Below are positions 34,265-45,308 of a DNA stretch of 64,000 bases, piece by piece. This DNA comes from Atriophallophorus winterbourni (Eukaryota > Platyhelminthes > Trematoda > Plagiorchiida > Microphallidae), in contig JACCGJ010002009.1 in the NCBI GenBank assembly GCA_013407085.1, positions 19,759 through 83,758 of the forward strand, given 5' to 3'. The position numbers were made by a program, and so were the translations under genes. The notes under the pieces are model-generated. The model did not search any database, was not told where the DNA came from, and worked only from the letters and a program-made list of their open reading frames with translations. How positions within the stretch are numbered: position 1 is the stretch's first letter; each line of letters starts with the position of its first letter.

Positions 34265-34600
34265 TCACTCTGGAGGTGCCCCGGGTGTACCTTGAGGAAG
34301 CAGTGCACCGAGTCGGGTGTGGAGATCGACTGCCTCTTGCAGAATGGAACCCAGACGAGCATACAACGAGCGCACAATTTCCGCGTTACCGCGGTCGTTC
34401 CAGACGGATCGAGAAGAGCCGATGTTGGTCGGTTTCGCAGGGTTTTGAACGCCATTGCCGTTGGTCTCGGAGTGGTATTCATCACCATTATTGTTGGGAT
34501 ATGAACCGTTCAAATCCAGCCGTGACACACTATCAACCACTCCCGAAGTAGGTGAGTGGACAATGGAACGAATAGGACCGTTTCCGGTGGAAGAAACCAT
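34265..34600 (-). CDS. Homer: Homer scaffold protein, last coding exon
   Basis: The exon starts after the acceptor TTTGTTTTATAG (just above 34600) in phase 0 and ends with a TGA at 34267-34265, encoding 111 residues. The first 70 are a Ser/Asn/Gly-rich linker. The last 40 (from AEIVRSLYARLGSILQEAVD to the LGALLPQG end) have the heptad pattern of the Homer C-terminal coiled coil, where vertebrate proteins have LKTLLEILDGKIFELTELRD. In Homer this coiled coil drives tetramerisation. Assignment to Homer rests on phase, position downstream of the EVH1 exons and this heptad pattern; sequence identity is low. Confidence 0.7.
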   Translation of the reverse strand: MVSSTGNGPIRSIVHSPTSGVVDSVSRLDLNGSYPNNNGDEYHSETNGNGVQNPAKPTNIGSSRSVWNDRGNAEIVRSLYARLGSILQEAVDLHTRLGALLPQGTPGAPPE

Positions 34601-34804
34601 CTATAAAACAAACCACATATTAGCAAGTTAATTGTGTAGGGAAAGCAAAGTATCAAGGGAGTGGTGACAAAAGTTCGATTGCAAACTAAGCTCAGGTACG
34701 GTACGGCGGCACCGCTGAGGCAGGGGCGAGACAGAATCAGCCGTCGATTGCTCTATTACCAAGACAAACAAGGGGACCAGGAAAAGCAAATGCATCCATA
34801 TGAT

Positions 34805-34975
34805 GATATGAAATCACAAGCCTGATCCAGGCAAAGTACCGCACAGTCAAAGGCTAAGATATTGTCAATTTGCCCAGGCCTAGGCAGATAAGGCGAAGGA
34901 AAATAGTAATAGCAGCGAGACTCCAGCGTGTATTCGCATGCAGCTCACTACCGGTGGCAAATGCATCCATAATAG
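34805..34975 (-). repeat. SINE-like mosaic repeat, in Homer intron
   Basis: Minus-oriented copy (AAGCCTGATCCAGGCAAAGT, CCCAGGCCTAGGCAGATA, GCAGCTCACTACC on +), lying in the intron between the last two Homer exons, in the same orientation as the gene. Confidence 0.8.
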
Positions 34976-35336
34976 ACAGGGAAAATACAATATTGAATGG
35001 CAATTGGAAGATAGACAATAAACAGGTATATAGGTACATGGAAAAGTGGTTTTAACATAGATAAGAGAGAAAATACGTGCTTTTGGCTGTAAAGCATCAG
35101 AATCGAAGCAAACAAGTTTTTAACGATATTGCCGTTGAATTATTCGAACTTTCGATTGGTTTCCTAAACACAAGCGCACAAATTGCAAAAACAAAGGAGC
35201 ACTGGGCCAACAGTGCTAATCAAACCTTGAAAGCTAACGTCAAGTTGTACAGTACGGTCCGGATATGAACACCACAGCCAACATTGAATAACCAATGAAT
35301 ACCGACAAGTACAAAATGATCGATAAAAGGTCATAC

Positions 35337-35690
35337 CTCTGATTGAGCAAAAGGTACACCCGCAGGACTCAAAGGGACTCCGGCCATGGAGGCGATCCGC
35401 CGAGTGATGTTAAGATCCTCTTCCAGGCGACGCACTTGATTCTGTGAATTACGGAGCTGCTGAAGTTGTGAACTGGTCCCGTTACTCATTGGCACCAGCG
35501 GTGAAGTAATACTAGACTGGCCGATATTATTCGGGGAGGAAGTCAAAATTGCAACTGGGGCGGTGAGTGTCGCATTAGAGCACACAGAGTTCATAGATGA
35601 TGATGTCCCGAGCACAGTGGGAGGTCCGAGACTAGCCGTGAGCAATGTATTTTGAGTTGAGCTGATGCAGTTGATTGGGGGAATGTCAAG
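35337..35690 (-). CDS. Homer: Homer scaffold protein, penultimate coding exon
   Basis: 118 codons, phase 0 at both ends. The acceptor is TTCTTTTTAG (35700-35691) and the donor GTATGA follows GAG at 35337. It starts LDIPPINCISSTQNTLL, continues as a Ser/Thr/Pro/Asn-rich linker and ends with a predicted coiled coil (LQQLRNSQNQVRRLEEDLN, then ITRRIASMAG). This is the expected region between the EVH1 domain and the C-terminal coiled coil. The preceding exon ends in phase 0 with PQISNGRG, so the junction keeps the frame. A 6.1-kb intron full of LINE sequence separates them, so an additional cassette exon cannot be excluded. Confidence 0.7.
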
Positions 35691-36240
35691 CTAAAAAGAA
35701 GATGGCAAACACGCGGCTGAGTTGTAAGGAAAGAACGTACAAAAAATCTTTAGAAAAATGGCGAATTGTAAAAAGCAGAGATGATGAGATTGCAACAAAG
35801 ACTGGAGAATGGATCACTTCGTTCAAGCTTGTGGTAAAGACAAGTATCACGAGTGACTGTACTGTAACCGGATCCGTCCAGATGTAATCACAACGATTAG
35901 CAACATTATATGTATTTCGGTGACAGATTGAGCCCAAACGCGTGGAGTTCTTCACTTGTGAGCAAGTTGCGTACATCACCAAGGTAACATATTGGGGGAA
36001 GCAACGAATTCCAACCATCATTATCACAACGCGCGCGTTTGGACTCAGACAATTTGCGAAAGAAAGTAACACAGTTATAACAGTTTAGGTGACTGTTAAA
36101 AAAATAACATTGAAATTCTACATGTTACAGCAGGAGTACATGCGATTTCGGTAGGGCCAACCTTATGGAACAGTGACTTACAAGTTCATATAGTGTTTAT
36201 CACTTCGCCACTGTTTCAGACCATGCAGATCGTGAACCTA

Positions 36241-36295
36241 CTGTCACTACCTGATAAGTGCAAACAGTACTAGTTGAAGGGTGCGTGTGTGTGAT
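36241..36295 (+). ncRNA. Hammerhead-like remnant in Homer intron
   Basis: CTGATAA (36251-36257), stem II GTGC/GTAC with loop AAACA (36258-36270) are preserved, but GAAA is replaced by TAGT, so the core is broken. GTGTGTGTGATGGAAAATG downstream matches subfamily A. It is a dead unit, antisense to Homer. Confidence 0.5.
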
Positions 36296-38480
36296 GGAAA
36301 ATGACGTTGGCCCTTCGGTCGATGTTGACCATTGATGTACATCACATCGCATGATTTTTTTAGGCTGCACAGCTTTTCGAATGACTGAACAGACTGATTC
36401 GGGAGGAACAATCTCTCACGCAGCGCTCTCAACGATAGGCAGTACTCGGTCAATCGGCGTCATTTGCATACCGGCGGCGTGATCTGCGTTCAGCAGCCAA
36501 GAACTGTATTTAATCCTCCCCAGCTTGCAGACGACGCTTGACACAATGCCTCCAATGTGAGCGGTCAATAGCATGTTCTTCCCAACTAGTGGAGTCAATG
36601 CCAAGAGCTTTCATATATGCCATATCTTTCATATGGTACCATAGAGTAGATCTTTCGGAATACAACCATTTTCCATTCTGTAGACATGACCAAGCCACCG
36701 TAGGCGGCGCTGTCGTAGTAGGGTGAACATGCTCTGTAGACCAGCTTTAGAAAGCACCTCAACATTAGTCACTTTGCCCATCCACGATATGTTCAAGATA
36801 CGACAGATGCTTCGTTCGTGTCTTGCCTGCCGTACAGTAAAGCATTTAGTGCACACGCGATGCATACAATCATCCTTGTCCTTGCAGTCAACTTGCGGTT
36901 GCACCAGACACGAGAGTTCTGACGGGACAAAATGAAAGCTTCACTGCTGATCAGCTTATCAATGTCCCTGTCTAACAAGAACTTATCTACAATGGTTGAG
37001 TTGATGTACTGTTTGAAGCTGACAGTTTCCGACAGTGATGACGGGAGGCGATACACTCCATTGACCAAGGACTTTTGTTTCGCTTATGCGGATTGTTATC
37101 CCAAAGTCTTTGCATGCCGACTAAAAACAGTCCATTAGCGGCTGGAGGTGTTCTTGGGAGTGAGCAATAATGGCTGCATCGTCAGCAAACGCATTTCATG
37201 GATTAGGACATCCCGTACCTTTGTTTGTGCTCAACCGGTTCTAATTTAAAAGCTTGCCGTCACATAGCGTGTATGGGTCCTAGAAACGTGCTTTAGAAGC
37301 TGAGCAAAGAAAATTGCCGAAAAGCGTGGGAGCAAGAACATCCTTGTTTAATGCTCCGGCGAATGTCAAAGGCTTCTGAACTGCATCTATTAAAATGGAC
37401 TAATCATTTAATGCCTAAGTGGAACGAAATAAAGAGTTTGAACAGACTTGGCTATGGGCAGTCTATCAGATAAAGCATTTTAAAAAGACCCTACCCGCTG
37501 ACGAAGTCGAATGTTTCCGCTAAATCAATAAAAACTGCGTATAGTGGCATGCGCTGTTCCCGACACTTTTCTTGAAGTTGTCTCAGGGTGAAGATCATGT
37601 CAACGGTTTATATTCCCCTGCGGAAGCCACATTAAGATTCAGAGTAAATTCTATCAGCTAAAACTTGTAGCCGGATCTGTAACACTTTAGCAAACAATTT
37701 GCCTGCAACATTCAGAAAGGAGATTCCTCTGTAATTGTTGCACTCGCCTCTATCACCCAAATTCTTTAATAGCGTGATGATCTTCGTGTCTCTAATCTCC
37801 TGTGGGACACACCCCTCCTTCCAGCACCGAAGAAGCAAATGGTGAAAAGTCTGTTATAATGCTATTCTACAGTATTTGATGAGCTCATGTAGAATTCTGT
37901 CATCACCATGGGCCTTCCCATTCGCTAAACGGTCGATGGCCCTATTGAGATCATCCAGAGTAGGGGGAGTATCTAGATGTTCAATGGTTGGCAACCGCTC
38001 AAAATTTTCAATTACATGCGGTAAAACCATACTGTCCCTAAAGTAGAGGAGTAGTGCTCTTCTACCCATCTTTCCATCTGCTGAGTTTTCTCGACAATCG
38101 GGTTACTAGATACAGACTTAATGGGAGCCATTTTAAGTTTGTTTGTACCAAACATACTTTCCGTGAAAATTTCCAGTATCCGTAGCCTCTTGGATACTGA
38201 GGCTAATTTCAGTCCGATAGTCATTTGGACATCGACTTGCAGTATGTTGGACCTTATTTCTAGCTGCTCTTAAAAGTCGTAAGTCTTCGATCTGGGCCTT
38301 TGTTTCAGAAACCCACGCTGAAGTTGACCTTCTGTGCCTGAATCTTTACTAACCGTTGTATTGTCTTTTAACTGACTCGACCCATTCGTAATTCAATCTA
38401 TTCGGCGTTTTAATATCTTCGACTCAAGTGATATCACATTTTCTGATTCACACGACCTAATTTTTGCCCGTAGGTCGATC
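36296..38480 (-). pseudogene. C2H2-tailed LINE with RT, copy 2 (in Homer intron)
   Basis: Minus-strand element in order. Pre-RT linker near 38280-38010 (TIGLKLASVSKRLRILEIFT); RT start at 38069-37854 (DTPPTLDDLNRAIDRLANGK, canonical LSSGKAPG has changed to LANGKAHG); RT fingers at 37838-37632 (GCVPQEIRDTKIITLLKN and ECNNYRGISFLNVAGKLF); then frame-shifted palm sequence; and the post-RT segment MFTLLRQRRLRWLGHVYRME near 36720-36690 followed by the PKDLLYG motif. The C-terminal tail near 36600-36300 leads to the finger region and the 3' end near 36300. Many stops; the endonuclease is not recognised. Confidence 0.75.
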
Positions 38481-38491
38481 GTAGCCGCGGA

Positions 38492-38677
38492 TCAATCGCA
38501 ACTGTATGACATTCTGATGGTGTATCGGTTGTTGTTGGTGATGATGTTGCTGCCAGGATCCTCCTTTTCTATGCTCACGCCCAAAATCTGATAGCTTGCC
38601 TTGTACGTCGAACCGCACAATCTACACTTGGAGGGATAGAGGCGCTCGTTTTCCCAGTGCATTATCACTTGTTCCAT
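38492..38677 (-). CDS. Unassigned 61-codon ORF
   Basis: ATG-initiated minus-strand frame inside the large Homer intron. It has HWENERLYPSKCRLCGSTYK, a CxxC, then a charged segment. It does not correspond to the neighbouring LINE ORF as far as I can tell. No clear splice sites. It could be part of another mobile element or chance. Confidence 0.15.
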   Translation of the reverse strand: MEQVIMHWENERLYPSKCRLCGSTYKASYQILGVSIEKEDPGSNIITNNNRYTIRMSYSCD

Positions 38678-38799
38678 GTGTGCCGGTTACACATGCAATG
38701 CGACTTCATGTCTCACCGATGTCCTCTCAAGTCTACACATCCGAAACCCTTGCATCGCAAAGGACTTCCTTAATACTCTTTCCAGGTCTGAGTATCTGA

Positions 38800-39260
38800 C
38801 ACGCACGCACACACACACAACCCCATGCAGTCTTTTTGCTGATTCATTCTTGCACATCAAACTGCCTAATTTTATATCCTATTTGGAACCATCGACGCAT
38901 CAATGCATACCTGATGTTTTAGCAGACCAATTATCCATCCGTCCGATTATTTTTACCGTTTCTGTTATTACATTTTCTAAAGTAGTTCATCTGTTTATGT
39001 GTTATGCTGCTCAGAACTCCGGTTTGTCTGGTCGCGCGTCCCAGTCATTGTGCCTAATTCCCGTTAATTTCCGTAGCGTAAGCATGTCTAGTCATTTCGG
39101 AGCGTGTAGTTTCGTCCGTCTGGACCATCGGACTTACGATAACACCTTTCTGTTCATAGCTTGGCGTCTCTGATCGAATGATTTCACTATGGAATTCGTT
39201 ACCTTTGTTTAACTCGTTGACTCGTGCCAGAAATCTTTCGCCTTTTCACATACCCAAACT
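38800..39260 (+). pseudogene. LINE C-terminal trace
   Basis: Plus-strand trace with SDRMISLWNSLP in frame near 39169-39205, resembling the post-RT WNSLP motif of CR1/Jockey LINEs. The rest of the region is not recognisable. Confidence 0.35.
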
Positions 39261-39592
39261 GCGTAGTGGTTGCATTGAAATGAGTCATTTCGAGTCAGTA
39301 TTGTGTGTTTACCTTGTCACACCTGTGCACGTAAACATATATTTGTTTTATTTGTTTTCCCGACCAGCAAGTGATCACTGTGAGCCATTTCTTATCCTCA
39401 TATGGTATCAACAGCGCTACCACTTGCTTCTTTCTAATCGATCCCCCTGCTTGTGTCTAGACAATACTGGTGTTTATTCTTTTTTCCACTCTGTTTGCAA
39501 TGTATTCGTTCTAGTTTGTCGAGATCCTGTCCATGCAATAATCCACGCGTTTTTATCGATTTTTTATCGATCCCTTAGCATCGGGTTCCCCA

Positions 39593-39880
39593 TCAATCCG
39601 AGTGAGACCTGATGGTGCAAAGTCTACCGGCTGTGTCCCTCGATCGAGCATGCGAGACCCACCGTGGGTTTGGCAACTGACGGGGATTTGAAACACGGGC
39701 ATGCGAATCTGGCATCGTCAACAATGTGAGTGTCTGTGTGTTGTTTGCTTGCCACCCCGGTGGTCTCGGGGTCACAAACACGGTTGATGTTTCCATATCC
39801 AGGACATGTAGCGATGCCCCCTCACCGAGTTTCCTTGTTGCCTATGGGATCTCTTTCGAAGCGCACCTTGTGTGTGTTGG
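39593..39880. other. Unclassified GC-richer block
   Basis: A local block of higher GC with TTGAAACACGGGCATGCGAATC and CACCCCGGTGG elements that abuts the LINE 3' end at 39880. It may be an unrelated repeat. No gene seen. Confidence 0.3.
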
Positions 39881-40330
39881 CCTCCCTCGGTCGATGTTGA
39901 CCATTGATGTACATCACAATCGCATGATTTTTTCAGGCTGCACAGCTTTTCGAATGACTAAACAGACTGATTCGGGAGGAACAATCTCTCCCGCAGAGCT
40001 CGCAGTGATAGGCAGTACTCGGTCGATCGGCGTCATTTGCATACCGGCGGCGTGATCTGCGTTCAGCAGCCAAGAGCTGTATTTGATCCTCCCCAGCTTG
40101 CAGACGACGCTTGACACAATGCCTCCAATGTGAGCGGTCAATAGCAAGTTCTTCCCAACTAGTGGAGTCAATGCCAAGAGCTTTTTGGCAAACGTCTTTG
40201 TACCATAGAGTAGATCTTTCGGAATACAACCATTTTCCATTCTGTAGACATGGCCAAGCTACCGTAGGGTAGACTAGCTTTTGAAAGAACTTCAGCATTA
40301 GTCACTTCGGATGCTTCGTAGATGGAAAAA
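39880..40330 (-). pseudogene. 3' end of C2H2-tailed LINE, copy 3 (in Homer intron)
   Basis: Best-preserved copy of this LINE tail. It encodes LVYPTVAWPCLQNGKWLYSE, KDVCQKALGIDSTSWEELAI, RSHWRHCVKRRLQAGEDQ and the finger STAYHCELCGRDCSSRISLF with H and C following, then the 3' end near 39890. It is nearly identical to copy 2 over about 300 bases, so the two are the products of recent activity or of a local duplication. Confidence 0.8.
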
Positions 40331-41807
40331 CGAGGATATTCTTACTTCTAGTCTTATCGCACTGTTCGCTTTCTAGGTCTACAATTACCGTAGTGCAATC
40401 AATTTGTATCACACTACCTCACAACAGTGTTTGCTACATATAGGCATTGTATCAGCTTGTATGTTCGCATGCGTCAATAATATGATTTCGCAATTTGATA
40501 AATTGCTTAATGAACTTGGCTTGATGATAAATCGGATCGTTAAGATAAACCGTAATGACCGACAGTCAATTAAGCAGGCATACAACGTTACTATCTATGC
40601 ATATCACATATCTCTCATAACACTGGATCGTGCATACAACACGGTGCATCTCAGAAGCTTACACGATCACTTTCACTGTTTGTATAGGATCTCAAAGGCT
40701 TGACTAGGAGGCACCACGTCATACAGCCCAGGGCATCTACAGGGCATGCAACAGTTACACCAATGACAATACCAAGCCACTCGTGACATCATCATCATTG
40801 ACAGCATTAAACCGGTAACACAAGTATCAAGTGCTTAACTGCCATGCAACCATGACATAGTAAAAACGGGATGGATGGGAGGTAAAACGCAACTCAACCT
40901 ATAAAAGAATAGGCGCAGACACACTGGGATGAGGTGCCTACTCCTCGAATCAAACATGCACTCAAGCAAGTGTCGCAACAGACAGACAGACAGACAGACT
41001 TAAAGCATACCACAAACACATCACCTGTATGAAAGGAAAAAAGGGGTTCACGAAACCTTGTTCAGATGCGCCGAAAGTAGTGCCTGAAGGAGGACATTTG
41101 TTCACTGATTAAGATCATCCCGAATGAAGCACACGCTATGATATCGGATTTTGTTGGTTAGGTGCGATGGTAAATGAAAGAAAAACGTAAGAAGGGTAAC
41201 AAAAGCTGGCAGGATGAATGAATCAACCATGTACAAGCGTGGAGTTGCGAAAACACCACACAGTCCGAAATAATGCAACTGCCTGGTTGCGAAGAGAAGA
41301 CAGAGAAGACTGTGATGTGAAACTCAAGCGAAGGAGTCAAGAAATGAGCAGGATGAATAAAGATTGCAGCCAAGCAAACAATCAAATATTACATTCGGTT
41401 GCATTGTTAACTGACACTAAGGCTGAGATACAAAAGTGAATAGTAAAACCGTACACCTAGGAAGGAGTAAACAAGAACGTCAACCAAGTAAGTATGAAAT
41501 AAGAAAAACACAACAACCATGTAGAAAACCAATGCGAATCAGCGTGAAAAGAAAGCGGAGCAACGCTTCCGGGTAAAGTAAATGTCTTCGGCAGTGAGCT
41601 GCTTATGGAATTAGCGTTTGCTCCGAATCCAGTAAGATGCAATAAAATTATCATCTTAGGTATTTTAACTAAATCGTTGTTAGGCACTGAGCTATCACAA
41701 ACACAATAATCTTGGATAACATTGAAAAGGGATCAAAATCAATCAATCAATCAAGAGATCCGATTTTTGGTGTCTAAAAATGATAAACAATGTAAACATA
41801 TGCTTAC
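40331..41807. other. Homer intron, no supported exon
   Basis: Contains a short (GACA)n tract at 40981-41000. A minus-strand pyrimidine-AG followed by 27 open bases and GT near 41068 could be a microexon (ALLSAHLNK), but the evidence is minimal. Homer is in frame without it. Confidence 0.4.
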
Positions 41808-41888
41808 TCCGCGACCATTCGAAATCTGTGGCGGACCGGGGAGTGTTGCTTTTGAGGCTTCCACGAATTGCTTGAAGTGAGCAACAAA
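41808..41888 (-). CDS. Homer: Homer scaffold protein, EVH1 C-terminal exon
   Basis: 27 codons between a strong acceptor (TTCATTCTTTCCAG, just above 41888) and the donor GTAAGC after GGTCGCGGA. It encodes FVAHFKQFVEASKA followed by TLPGPPQISNGRG. The first 14 residues align with the last helix of the Homer EVH1 domain (vertebrate FAEKFQEFKEAARLA). Phase 0 at both ends fits the exons at 43003-43134 and 35337-35690. It is too short to be noticed on its own and sits in a different frame from the longest minus-strand ORF there. Confidence 0.85.
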
Positions 41889-41912
41889 CTGGAAAGAATG
41901 AACAATGGCGTG

Positions 41913-42150
41913 TATGGTATGCAATCACAAGCCTGGATTCTGGCAAAATGTCACACAGCCAGAGAGTGCACATGGACAAAGACAAGGCCAGGTTGCCCAG
42001 GCCTAGACAGATATGAGATATTAAATTAGAAATACAAATGGTAGTGAGACTCCAGTGTGTTTTCGCATGCAAATCACGGTAACATGGTGTGAACTATGCC
42101 GTACAGAAATACGGCACAATTGCACATCACACACAAGGAACAATAGAAAC
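41913..42150 (-). repeat. SINE-like mosaic repeat, in Homer intron
   Basis: Minus-oriented copy 25 bases upstream of the Homer exon acceptor at 41889. On + it reads AATCACAAGCCTGGATTCTGG, GCCCAGGCCTAGACAGATAT, ATGGTAGTGAGACTCCAGTG. Its insertion lies very close to the branch-point region of that exon. Confidence 0.8.
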
Positions 42151-43002
42151 AACGAAGGGGAGTTTAAATTGAAAAACAAAACAGTGCGGAGTTAAATGTG
42201 ATGAAACCGTTTCCGAATTGTAAATAACTTTCACGGACACTTGTTTATGTTGTACATTAATGTGCTCTTAAACGGAATCTAATTGCTAACATAGGATATT
42301 TGTGAACTGTTTCTGCATTCCGACAACGAGAAAAAAGCTGAAACATTTAGCATCATTACAGATTTGCGTGGGTGTAGAGTATGTTAAAAACGAATGACTG
42401 TCTACAAATATCCAAACAAAACACACGAGACGAATTGTGATCGAACAAAAACCACCTTGTTCAGACACCAACAGAAGAATTTCGAAAACAAAAACAAGAC
42501 GAAGCGATGAATTCGATTGGTGTCTAATATAGCTATGCGATGGTCAGAATTAGCTGCACAATCAGATCAGAACCACGGTGTCAAAACCGCTGGGGTCTTT
42601 TTGGTAAAGCCTTGAAAAGCTGACAAAAGCAACGAATTAGTGACAGATTTTTGCTGGCAAAAGAGCAGCAATTCAGGTTGATCGAATAGCGGCCCACTGG
42701 ATTTGGGAACTATTACCGAGGTGAACTAGATTCAAATGGGAATAAAAAATGGAAGGGCATTGCAGCGACACAAAAGCACTCTCTTCGACTTGCCAACGGA
42801 ATGATTAGTCACTTATGCTGCTTCAGAAACATCAACAAAGCGTACCCACGGGTTGACAGTTGGTATGTACGCATGTGTGTGCGTTTGTGACAGCAACGAT
42901 GCCGGGATGGTCACATTTCTGAAGATGACCAACTGCGTGCCATTTTGAACGCGATCAATAGAATAAAAAATGACAAACGTTGAACAGGAAATCGGAACTC
43001 AC

Positions 43003-43134
43003 TTCAGTCAATTCATCCTCCGAATTGAATCCTAATCCGTGGACACCGCCTGTTTTGGAATCAGCCCACTGGCCGAATTTCTGCGAAGTCTTTTTGAAGG
43101 TCATTTTTTCTGTCAACATGCTGTTAATGATGAC
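43003..43134 (-). CDS. Homer: Homer scaffold protein, EVH1 middle exon
   Basis: 44 codons, acceptor CTTTCCCCTTTTCAG and donor GTGAGT, phase 0 at both ends. It encodes [40 protein letters not shown] and ELTE, which is unmistakably the second half of the Homer EVH1 domain: [14 protein letters not shown] and the GLGF motif are hallmarks, and the GLGF segment forms part of the PPxxF-ligand groove. Homer EVH1 binds proline-rich motifs in group I metabotropic glutamate receptors, IP3 and ryanodine receptors and Shank at the postsynaptic density. Confidence 0.97.
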
Positions 43135-44080
43135 CTGAAAGGGGAAAGATTGGACATAAATGCACAGCGGAACATAAACTGGTTACAAACAGACAGTCGA
43201 CAGTTTTGATACTTTACGGCGACAAAAACCGCAAGGAAATTATTGAATCGATCTCTCAGAGATGGACATTGAATGTGACGAACATGATGTCTCAAGCATG
43301 ATTTTGTGACGATTACAAGCTAATTCAAGTTGAATCTGCCAGGTTTGGGTTCAAACAATACAAAGGAAACAGATAAATCCAGGAAGATGACAATTACGGA
43401 GACCGGAGTAGAGTGGAATAGTAAATACCTCAGTGTGTGGATATAACACCTTTTGAAGGATAAGAGTTCATTCCAAACACACGTGCTGCAAGCGTTCTTT
43501 GCACTTTATATTCAACCACTTTTAGGTTTCGTATTTGAAAAACGCTGCACGAATGCACAACGGTTCGACAATTTCAGTTTTTAAAAGTACTATCGTGATA
43601 CACCGGTTGTAGCTGGTACTGAGGCGTGACTGAGAACTCACAACAGTCTTGTTATTATTATCAGGTTTAGAAAACCGTCAGGTAGGCTATGTGTGGGGTA
43701 AGGCATTATTAGGATGCCCAGGTTTGTGATTCCATCCAGGTATTTCACGTTAAAAATTTGCGAACGGTGTAATAATGTTATTTTCCGATGAGAAAGGATG
43801 ATTTAAAATTTAGGACTGTATGGAAAAACGCAAAATTGAACCGCGGATAATTCTTGAACTATGAGGTAGCGTGGAACAACTTGAAGCGGCAAAAAATCAG
43901 AATTTTGGACGAGTGAATTAGCTTTCCGAAAACGCGAGGAGATAATGATAATAATAAAATAGATATCACACCGTAAGGATATCAAGCAGATGCATGAACA
44001 TATTAAAATGAAATAAAATGTAACACTTTACTGGCAAAAATTCATCACTTTCCGATCAATATTTTGAATTCTATCAATAT
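43135..44080. other. Homer intron, nothing recognised
   Basis: No exon or shared repeat seen. Confidence 0.5.
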
Positions 44081-44084
44081 GATG

Positions 44085-44325
44085 ATGAAAGCACAAGCCT
44101 GATCCGGGCAAAGTGCCACACGGTCAGAGACTGCACGTGGGCTAAGATACTGTCAGGTTGCCCTGACCTAGACAGATATGAGGGGAGAAATAGAAATGGT
44201 AGTGAGACTCCTGCGCGTTTCAGCATGCAGCTCACTACCGTTGGCCAATCAATTTAGCACGATGTTAGCCGCACAGCACAGAAATGTTGCACGATTGCAC
44301 ATCCATGCACTATCAATATTGAGAT
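44085..44325 (-). repeat. SINE-like mosaic repeat, full-length
   Basis: Nearly complete minus-oriented copy. On +: GAAAGCACAAGCCTGATCCG, AGACAGATATGAGGGGAG, ATGGTAGTGAGACTCCTG, CAGCATGCAGCTCACTACC, CAATTTAGCACGATGTTAGC and GCACGATTGCACATCCATG. The two arms of the internal hairpin (GGTAGTGAG and CTCACTACC) are perfect. Confidence 0.85.
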
Positions 44326-44550
44326 ATGACGATCGCGCACTTGGTTATGACAATGACTAAACTACAAATCGAATTTGGAGTAATCTATCTCAACCCACAT
44401 TATCCCGTGGATGTACAGTTAGGCTCCACATTTGAGTATGATTTCAACCCATTAGACTTCAAATGCCATCAATCGGGTCTAGGTTGAGAAATAGGTTACG
44501 ACGTGTGAGTCAGCCGTCCGCAAAATGGGATAAGGTTAGCATGGTCTTAC

Positions 44551-44686
44551 CACCATTCTGAGTTGCCACGAGCTGACGAAAGCGTGAGTAGTCGTGAAGC
44601 TGAATCCGGATCGACTCGTCAGCAAGCATAATGTTTTCACTCCCTTGCATCCGGATGTGGCTTGTCACCAGACGATCTGGTTGGCA
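44551..44686 (-). CDS. Orphan exon-like stretch in Homer intron
   Basis: 136 bases, open in one frame, flanked by ACTAACAG and a strong donor GTAAGA. It encodes CQPDRLVTSHIRMQGSENIM, then LADESIRIQLHDYSRFRQLV and ATQNG, a composition that looks coding. It does not belong to Homer as built here: inclusion between the two EVH1 exons would shift the frame and give an immediate stop, and Homer needs no residues there. It could be an exon of a nested gene or a poison exon, or a chance frame. The acceptor has a poor pyrimidine tract, but a TACTAAC branch-like sequence overlaps it. Confidence 0.3.
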
Positions 44687-45308
44687 CTGTTAGTATTTAT
44701 AGAGTCTTTAACCAAATAGCGGCTCACTGTCTCACCCAAATACCACATCTTTCATGAATGCTTATTGCACGAATAAACGGTTTATAGGTTCTGTCTATCA
44801 ACGATTACTATAAAAGGATTTGCTGCATACACACGTAAAATTGAAAAATAGACAGAAAAAAACGATAGAGAAATAAAATCAAGAAAATGAAATTATAGCG
44901 CCGATTATCAATCGAAGGACAGACGAATCAAATTACGGACAATGACGGTTTCACTCGATGAGAAATGTTGTTTTATTTAGGTCACCGACCAATCTTGAAT
45001 CATCCTGGCACACATGGAAGGCGAATAAACAGTAAATTAACAGTAGAGGTGAACATAAGAACTAATATAAACATCACTCTGCCAAGCTGAACGAAACCAG
45101 GATTGTGAAACAATAAATAGCGTGACAAACAAAATGAGGCGTTTCCCAAAATCAAGTCTAGACACGGCAGTATCTTAGCGCATGCATAAACAATGCAGCT
45201 GTAAGACACTTCTATATCAGGGAAGAATACTGCACCCCGGACAATCTGATTGTGAAAATAACTTGTTTATTTCATTATATTTTTGAAAAAAATTAATTAA
45301 TTCAATGT
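44687..45308. other. Homer intron, nothing recognised
   Basis: No exon or shared repeat seen. Confidence 0.5.

Noticed and set aside
35077..35268. 63-codon plus-strand frame with coding-like composition between the last two Homer exons
   Set aside because: It starts with GTG rather than ATG, has no convincing splice borders, and lies antisense in a Homer intron.
35686..36072. 128-codon minus-strand frame just upstream of the Homer exon
   Set aside because: It overlaps the intron and acceptor of the Homer exon at 35690, is very hydrophobic and pyrimidine-driven, and lacks homology.
38676..39612. Two plus-strand frames of 165 and 144 codons
   Set aside because: Composition is low-quality, and the only recognisable motif (WNSLP) marks a LINE C-terminus rather than a host gene.
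41060..41095. Possible 27-base Homer microexon (ALLSAHLNK) on the minus strand
   Set aside because: Acceptor-like and donor-like dinucleotides are present, but Homer is in frame and of normal length without it, and such patterns occur by chance.
41218..41439. 73-codon plus-strand ATG frame, charged and helix-rich
   Set aside because: No splice sites or family match. Charged composition is expected from the purine-rich strand here.
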